From NCBI GenBank assembly GCA_039920165.1, contig JBDSEG010000205.1, forward strand, positions 1 to 11,040: a stretch of DNA of 11,040 bases, given 5' to 3'. How positions within the stretch are numbered: the first letter of the stretch is position 1; each line of letters opens with the position of its first letter. Made by a program: the position numbers and the translations under genes. This DNA is from JBDSEG01 sp039920165 (lineage in GTDB: Bacteria; Pseudomonadota; Gammaproteobacteria; Burkholderiales; Burkholderiaceae_C). Shown here piece by piece: positions 6,999-11,040 of this stretch. The notes beneath the pieces are model-generated. The model did no database searches. It was not told where the DNA came from and saw only the letters and a list, made by a program, of their open reading frames with translations.

Positions 6999-8324
6999 AT
7001 GCACGACGCGCGCGGCAACCTGGTAAGCACTGCGTCGGCGCAGGCACTCGCGCATCACGAATATGCCTCGTGGCAGCTCGTCGCCTTCTACGGCGACCCG
7101 CTCGCGACGCTCGATGCGGCCATCGCCGCCGATCCCGGCTGGGCGCTCGCGCGGGTGGCGAAGGCCGCCCTGCTGCTCTCGCTGACCGAGCCGAACGTGG
7201 TCGCGCGGGCGCGCGACATCCTCGCCGAAGCGCAGCCGCTGCTGAAGGATGCGAACGCGCGCGAGCGCGCCCATCACGCCGCCGCGCTGCTGTGCGCGCA
7301 AGGTCTCTGGCGCGAGGCCTGCGACGCCTGGGACGCGATCCTGCTCGACCATCCGCGCGACATCCTGGCGCTGATGAACGCGCACCTGTTCGACTTCTAC
7401 CGCGGCGATGCGCGCAACCTGCGCGCACGCATCGCCCGCGTGCTGCCGCAGTGGGACGCCGCCGTGCCGCTGTACGCCTACGTGCTGGGCATGTACGCCT
7501 TCGGCCTGGAGGAATCGAACCTGTACCCGCAGGCCGAAGAAGCCGGCCGCGCGAGCCTGGCGCTCGATGCCCGTGGGCCTTGGGCGATCCATGCCGTCGC
7601 GCATGCGTTCGAGATGCAGGGGCGCCATGCGCAGGGTCGGGCCTGGCTCGAGGAACGACGGCCTGACTGGACGATCGACAACGGCCTGTCGGTGCACCTG
7701 TGGTGGCATCTCGGCCTGTTCCAGCTCGAGACGCTGGCCACCGGCGAGGCGGTCGCGCTGTACGACGCGCAGCTCGGAACCGACGCATCGACCATCAACC
7801 TGCAGTGGCTCGACGCCGCCGCGCTGCTGTGGCGGATCGAACTGCTCGACGTCGACGTGGGCAGGCGCTGGGCCGCGCTCGCCGCGCGCTGGGCCGACCC
7901 GATCGGCCATGCCGGCTTCTACGCGTTCAACGATGTACACGCGGCGCTCGCCCTCATCGGCAGCGGCGACTTCGCGCGCGCTCAAGCCTTGCTCGACCGC
8001 GCGCTGCCGGCGCAGGGCGACAACCGGGCGATGGCGAGCGAGGTCGGCGTGCCGCTGCTGCAGGCGATGCTCGACCATGCCCAAGGCCGGCACGATGCAG
8101 CCGCTACCGCGCTCTACGGTCTGCGGGCGCGGGCGCATCGTTTCGGCGGCAGCCACGCGCAGCGGGACCTGATCGACCAGACCGCACTCGCCGCCTGCGC
8201 TCTGGGTAGCCGCAAGGATCTCGGCCGCGCGCTGCTGAACGAACGCTGCCTGGCCAAGCCGCCGACCCCGCTCACGGCGCATTGGGCGAGCCAGCTCGGG
8301 TTGGTGCTTCCCGGCCCGAACTGA
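6999..8324 (+). CDS. TTC38/StaR-like tetratricopeptide repeat protein
   Basis: A 441-residue soluble, helix-rich protein beginning at ATG 6999, four bases after the amidase stop, so almost certainly in the same transcript. No signal peptide or membrane segment is visible. Recognisable segments are FYGDPLATLDAAIAADPGWALA (about 28-50), RERAHHAAALLCAQGLWREACDAWDAIL (about 88-115), GMYAFGLEESNLYPQAEEAGR (about 164-185), WAIHAVAHAFEMQGRHAQGRAWL (about 193-215) and a HLWWHLGLFQLE block (about 233-245). This series, especially the HAVAHxxEMQGR and HLWWHL blocks, matches the conserved family that includes animal TTC38 and StaR of glycopeptide-antibiotic clusters. Its biochemical role is not established; TPR helices usually bind partner proteins. 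Residue numbers are approximate. The position behind an amidase suggests a role in the same process, but this is inference only. Confidence 0.88.
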   Translation: MHDARGNLVSTASAQALAHHEYASWQLVAFYGDPLATLDAAIAADPGWALARVAKAALLLSLTEPNVVARARDILAEAQPLLKDANARERAHHAAALLCAQGLWREACDAWDAILLDHPRDILALMNAHLFDFYRGDARNLRARIARVLPQWDAAVPLYAYVLGMYAFGLEESNLYPQAEEAGRASLALDARGPWAIHAVAHAFEMQGRHAQGRAWLEERRPDWTIDNGLSVHLWWHLGLFQLETLATGEAVALYDAQLGTDASTINLQWLDAAALLWRIELLDVDVGRRWAALAARWADPIGHAGFYAFNDVHAALALIGSGDFARAQALLDRALPAQGDNRAMASEVGVPLLQAMLDHAQGRHDAAATALYGLRARAHRFGGSHAQRDLIDQTALAACALGSRKDLGRALLNERCLAKPPTPLTAHWASQLGLVLPGPN

Positions 8325-8328
8325 GGCC

Positions 8329-8357
8329 AAAAAAAACCCCACCCGTTGCCGGGTGGG
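8329..8357 (-). terminator. Rho-independent terminator oriented for minus-strand transcripts
   Basis: CCCACCCG (8338-8345) and CGGGTGGG (8350-8357) form a perfect 8-bp stem with loop TTGC. Eight A residues at 8329-8336 become a run of eight T directly after the stem on the minus strand, which is the canonical arrangement. In the plus direction the hairpin is followed by CAGGAACTC, with no T-run, so it is at best a weak 3' end for the operon that stops at 8324. No minus-strand protein gene ends here. Confidence 0.8.
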
Positions 8358-8520
8358 CAGGAACTCGATCTCGGCCGGCCGTCCCTGTCGCGTCCGACTT
8401 CTGGGGGGCTCACGTCGCGGGGCTGGCTCGTTGCGTGTGACAGCACGAGCCGCCACGGTATGAAGGTTTCGGCGCGGCGTCATCCATCCGATGAAGGATG
8501 CGCGGTGAGACCGAGGGCTC
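8329..8520 (-). ncRNA. Candidate structured small RNA ending at the minus-strand terminator
   Basis: Between two plus-strand genes, about 190 nt would fold on the minus strand as nested helices. An outer 9-bp stem joins 8515-8507 and 8372-8364 (CUCGGUCUC with GAGAUCGAG). Next, CGCGCCGA (8476-8469) pairs with UCGGACGCG (8397-8389) with one bulged A, and CUUC (8465-8462) pairs with GAAG (8401-8398). An apical GGCUCGU/ACGAGCC hairpin (8451-8445 with 8431-8425) extends further outward. The one imperfect pair in the outer stem is G-U on the minus strand but A-C on the plus strand, and the T-run terminator has the same orientation. The rod shape and length recall 6S RNA, and UPF0149 genes lie near ssrS in enterobacteria, but I do not see the CUUGAACC-type hairpin of 6S RNA and recognise no family. 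No convincing promoter was found; it would have to lie near or inside the start of the next gene. Confidence 0.32.
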
Positions 8521-8534
8521 GCCGACAATGCAGC

Positions 8535-9284
8535 ATGACCCCCTCGCCGCGCCCGCCTCGTGTTCCGACCGCCGCGGCCGCGACCGCGCTGAGCGACGCC
8601 GAGCGCGATGAATTGCAAGAGCTGCTCGACCGCGTCCCGCCGCCGCTCGAAGCGCTCGACGTGGCCATGCTTGACGGCTATCTGTGCGGCGTGCTGGTCC
8701 AGCCGCAGCCGGTCCCGGCGGCGCGCTGGCTGGCCCACGTGACCGACGCCGACGGCCGACCGCTGCCCGGCCATTTCGACGCGCGCCGGCTGCACGCGCT
8801 GGCCCAACGCCGGCATGCCGAACTCGACCGCGCCATCGGCGCGCGCCAATGGTTCGATCCGTGGGTGTTCGAGCTCGAAGCCGAGCCGGCCAGCCCAGCG
8901 CCTGAAGCCGACGCCGATGGGTTCGACGAGGACGACTTCGACCCCGACGCGTCGCAGGCCGTCTACCCCTGGGTGGCCGGCTTCGCGACCGCGCTCGAAC
9001 TGTTTCCGGCGCTGCTGCGAGCCGGCACGCCGTCGGCCTTGACCGAGCCGCTCGCTCTGCTGTACCGCCACCTCGACCCCGACGATCTGGAGGATGCCGA
9101 CGATCTGATCGAGACCATCGATTCGCTCGAACCGCCGGCCGATCTGGCCGAGGCGGTCGAAGGGCTGGTACGCGCCACCTTGCTGCTGGCCGACGTGGGC
9201 CGCCCGGTTCCCAAGGGGTCGGTTCCTCGATCCGTTCACTCGGCGCGTCGAGGCTCGCGAAAGCCATCCGGATCGCGCCGGTAA
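8535..9284 (+). CDS. UPF0149 family protein (YgfB/YecA type)
   Basis: 249 residues from ATG 8535. The family core is readable: an N-terminal helix ALSDAERDELQELLDR (about 18-33), LDVAMLDGYLCGVLVQP (about 41-57, the hallmark motif), a WFDPWVFELEAE segment near 112, and YPWVAGFATALELFPALL (about 150-167). An acidic stretch (residues about 130-142, rich in Asp and Glu) precedes the last block. Family members are all-helical; several carry a C-terminal SEC-C zinc motif, but this one ends instead in a basic Arg/Ser-rich tail (about 232-249). E. coli YgfB is the best known relative; a general function is not established. In-frame starts at 8346 (TTG) and 8460 (ATG) exist, but their added residues look like translated non-coding DNA and fall within the structured region. 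The ribosome site at 8535 is poor, so the start is moderately sure. Confidence 0.85.
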   Translation: MTPSPRPPRVPTAAAATALSDAERDELQELLDRVPPPLEALDVAMLDGYLCGVLVQPQPVPAARWLAHVTDADGRPLPGHFDARRLHALAQRRHAELDRAIGARQWFDPWVFELEAEPASPAPEADADGFDEDDFDPDASQAVYPWVAGFATALELFPALLRAGTPSALTEPLALLYRHLDPDDLEDADDLIETIDSLEPPADLAEAVEGLVRATLLLADVGRPVPKGSVPRSVHSARRGSRKPSGSRR

Positions 9285-9321
9285 GTGATCATTGACCGCG
9301 ACGCAGCGCAGAACACGGTGC

Positions 9322-9337
9322 ATCGAGTGACCTCGAT
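9322..9337. repeat. Short inverted repeat upstream of the unknown gene
   Basis: ATCGAG (9322-9327) and CTCGAT (9332-9337) are exact inverted copies separated by TGAC, about 105 bp before the next start codon. It could be an operator for the gene at 9442 or a weak hairpin after the UPF0149 stop. The rest of the 157-bp gap (9285-9441) shows a lone TTGACC (9292) with no matched -10 and nothing else I can support. Confidence 0.3.
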
Positions 9338-9430
9338 ATAGCACGTCGATCATCTGAATGACGCGTGCGTCCATGCGCCGCGCTACGCTTGCGCGCTTCA
9401 CACAGTTGCCACCGGGCCACAACGATTGCG

Positions 9431-9438
9431 GGAGGTGA
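9431..9438 (+). promoter_or_regulatory. Strong Shine-Dalgarno site for the unknown gene
   Basis: GGAGGTGA is an almost full complement of the 16S rRNA 3' end, with GGAGG ending 6 nt before ATG 9442. It is the best ribosome site in the window and supports the gene being real despite its unfamiliar product. Confidence 0.85.
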
Positions 9439-9441
9439 GAG

Positions 9442-10128
9442 ATGCCGGCTTCATCGGCGAAGGGTTCGGATCTGTATCACGCCTGCCTGTTGGCGATTGC
9501 CAATCACAAGGCGAAGATTCGAGCGAAATCGGGCCGGACCGCCGTCCTGTACCAGGGAGCGAGTCGGCGCGGGGAGATATGGGCTGAACTGGCTATCCGA
9601 CAACAAAACTTCCAGAAGCGAATGGGTTTCGAGTCCCCATTCGAGCTGCTAACGGATTGCCTGAAGCGCGAATCCATTCCGGTTCGTATCGGCGGCAAGA
9701 CCGTCGAATTGCGCTCGCTCATCGCTCCAGGCAGCGAAGCACGCGAATTCGAAAGCGAAGAGGTTACCGATCTATGGCACGCGTTGTCCGGCCTGTGGGT
9801 CGACAACAACGACCGTCTCTTCTTGTACGTCGGCGCCAAGAAGGAGCCGGGCATTTTCAAGGATCTGGAACTGCCGCTGATGAAGCTCAAGAAAGGAAAA
9901 TCCGCGGAGTTGCTGAAACAGATAGAAAAAGCCGAGAAGGCGATCAAGCGCAACGACAAGGTCGAGAAGGAAATGATCGAGATCGACAAGTGCCTGAATT
10001 GCGACTTCAAGACTTTTGCCAAAGAATTGCTCGCCCGCCGAAAGGCAATGAGCCGGATTCCCTTTGCAAAAGACGAACTGGACGCTCTTTACGAGGCGGC
10101 CAACCGTCTTTCAAAGCTGTCGCATTGA
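9442..10128 (+). CDS. Hypothetical protein, Lys-rich, probably acquired
   Basis: 228 residues; I do not recognise a family. There is no signal peptide or membrane segment, so it is probably cytoplasmic. The N-terminal half is mixed (for example RTAVLYQGASRRGEIWAEL near 32-50 and VTDLWHALSGLWVDNNDRLFLYVGAKKEPG near 108-137, which reads like a small alpha/beta domain). Residues about 143-185 are very rich in Lys and Glu and look like a long amphipathic helix or coiled coil (MKLKKGKSAELLKQ, KAEKAIKRNDKVEKEM). A single CLNC pair lies near 187. Base composition is markedly lower in GC than the neighbours (31 of 60 bases in 9901-9960), and AAA, TTT and GAA codons are common, suggesting horizontal transfer. 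It stands alone between the UPF0149 gene and the convergent priA. Coding status is well supported by the ribosome site and by a clean frame; function is unknown. Confidence 0.82.
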   Translation: MPASSAKGSDLYHACLLAIANHKAKIRAKSGRTAVLYQGASRRGEIWAELAIRQQNFQKRMGFESPFELLTDCLKRESIPVRIGGKTVELRSLIAPGSEAREFESEEVTDLWHALSGLWVDNNDRLFLYVGAKKEPGIFKDLELPLMKLKKGKSAELLKQIEKAEKAIKRNDKVEKEMIEIDKCLNCDFKTFAKELLARRKAMSRIPFAKDELDALYEAANRLSKLSH

Positions 10129-10182
10129 CGCGCGGCTATTCCTGCAAGCGCGAATGAGCAGACGCCGGTTAGGCGCATCGCA

Positions 10183-11040
10183 TCAGATGCTCAACGGATC
10201 GACGTCCACCGCCCAGCGCAGGATGCGCAATCCGGGCTCCTTGCGTTCGCTGCGCAGGCTGTGCAAGGCCGGCAGCCAGAGCGCGAGCAGGCGTTGCAGG
10301 GCGGCGCGCGAATCCGACTCGACGAGCATCTGCAGCCGCTCGGTATCGGCCACCCGCGCGACCGGCATCGGCACGGGCGGGTACAGGCGCACCGCATCGG
10401 CACCGGGCAGGGTCGACGCGAGTGCGGCCGCGGCCTGCAGAAAATCGCGCGCCGCCTCGGGCGTTCGCGCCTCGGCGCGCAGCATCGCGAGGTACGAATA
10501 AGGCGGCAGGCCGGCGCTCTCGCGCTCGTGCAACTGGCTCTGCGCGAAGGCATCGAAATCGTCCCGGCGCAGCGCGGCATAAAGCGCATGGCGCGGGTGC
10601 CAGGTCTGGATCCACAGCTCGCTGCGGTCGGCCTTTTCGGCGTCGCGGCCGGCTCGTCCTCCCGCCTGCATCAGCAACGCGAAGAGCCGCTCCGGGGCGC
10701 GGAAATCGCTGCTGAAAAGCGCGCTGTCGGGGTTGACCGCGGCGACCAGCGTGACGCGGCGGAAGTCGTGGCCCTTGGTCACCATCTGGGTGCCGACGAG
10801 CACATCGACCTCGCCAGCATGGACGGCGCCGAGCCGCGCTTCGAGCGTGCCTTTCAGGCGAGTGCTGTCGGCGTCGATTCGCTCGATGCGCGCGGCGCTG
10901 CCGTCGGCGCGACGCAGCAGCCCGGCGAGCTGTTCTTCGAGCCGCTCGGTGCCGCGCCCGATGCCGGCGATATCGAGGTTGCCGCACTCGGGGCAGGCGC
11001 GCGGCACGCGGTCGGTCAGGCCGCAGTGGTGGCAGCGCAG
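10183..11040 (-). CDS. priA: Primosomal replication-restart helicase PriA, C-terminal part
   Basis: The visible 286 residues are the C-terminal portion of PriA, the 3'-5' DNA helicase that recognises stalled forks and reloads the replisome. Counting from the edge codon at 11040, the start shows part of the zinc-binding insert, Cys3-x2-Cys6 and Cys16-x2-Cys19 (LRCHHCG...ACPECG). Then come GTERLEEQL (31-39), helicase motif V VGTQMVTKGHDF (82-93) and motif VI QAGGRAGR (125-132, where most PriA proteins have QVAGRAGR). The C-terminal domain follows with ESAGLPPYSYLAMLRAEA and ends in the characteristic DVDPLSI before the TGA at 10183-10185. The frame is open to the right edge, so the N-terminal DNA-binding and Walker motifs lie outside the window. 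It converges on the unknown gene with a 54-bp gap that has no T-run terminator. Confidence 0.96.
   Translation of the reverse strand: MRCHHCGLTDRVPRACPECGNLDIAGIGRGTERLEEQLAGLLRRADGSAARIERIDADSTRLKGTLEARLGAVHAGEVDVLVGTQMVTKGHDFRRVTLVAAVNPDSALFSSDFRAPERLFALLMQAGGRAGRDAEKADRSELWIQTWHPRHALYAALRRDDFDAFAQSQLHERESAGLPPYSYLAMLRAEARTPEAARDFLQAAAALASTLPGADAVRLYPPVPMPVARVADTERLQMLVESDSRAALQRLLALWLPALHSLRSERKEPGLRILRWAVDVDPLSI

Noticed and set aside
8329..8520. Firm call of 6S RNA (ssrS)
   Set aside because: Length, rod shape and UPF0149 neighbourhood are suggestive, but I could not find the conserved 6S hairpin sequence, so it is left as an unnamed candidate.
8346..8534. Longer UPF0149 protein starting at TTG 8346 or ATG 8460
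   Set aside because: The extra residues do not resemble the family, start inside or beside the terminator hairpin, and overlap the structured region.
9292..9320. TTGACC as a -35 box for the orphan gene
   Set aside because: No acceptable -10 hexamer lies 16-18 bp downstream.
6846..9422. Very long minus-strand open frame (858 residues) opposite the amidase, TPR and UPF0149 genes
   Set aside because: It is Arg/Ala/Gly-rich with no recognisable domain and runs antisense to genes with clear family motifs; long antisense frames are expected in GC-rich DNA.
10129..10182. Terminator between the orphan gene and priA
   Set aside because: Only a 4-bp CGCC/GGCG hairpin is present, without a T-run on either strand.

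Overview
The window is GC-rich (roughly two thirds G+C by eye) bacterial chromosome, most likely from a betaproteobacterium, with Burkholderiales-like organisms the best guess. The gene types (PriA, UPF0149, a secreted S8 peptidase with a Cys-rich C-terminal segment, dpp/opp-type ABC genes) and the codon use fit, but a high-GC gammaproteobacterium such as a xanthomonad cannot be excluded from sequence alone. No tRNA, rRNA, CRISPR array, transposase or phage gene was seen.

Layout. Positions 1-1861 (minus strand) hold most of a secreted subtilisin-like serine peptidase whose 3' end lies off the left edge. A 91-bp divergent spacer separates it from a tight plus-strand run of five genes (1953-8324): two oligopeptide/dipeptide ABC-transporter ATPases (OppD/DppD-like and OppF/DppF-like), a secreted periplasmic solute-binding protein, an amidase-signature hydrolase and a TTC38/StaR-like tetratricopeptide protein. 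Spacing is short or overlapping throughout (37-bp and 35-bp gaps, a 4-bp overlap, a 4-bp gap), so they are probably co-transcribed. The module looks like uptake of a peptide- or amide-type compound followed by cytoplasmic hydrolysis. The two membrane permease subunits that such a transporter needs are absent from the window.

Positions 8325-8534 are non-coding. They hold a strong hairpin with an 8-nt T-run that is oriented for minus-strand transcripts, plus nested inverted repeats that would fold into one long rod-like minus-strand RNA of about 190 nt. This is a candidate small RNA and the most interesting non-protein signal here. A UPF0149 (YgfB/YecA-type) protein follows at 8535-9284. Next is a clearly less GC-rich, lysine-rich gene of unknown function (9442-10128) with an excellent Shine-Dalgarno sequence, which looks acquired. 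The right edge (10183-11040, minus strand) is the C-terminal part of the primosomal helicase PriA.

How the parts relate. The secreted peptidase and the peptide-type uptake system are divergent neighbours and could form an extracellular digestion/import pair, but that link is inference. UPF0149, the unknown gene and PriA look like separate units.
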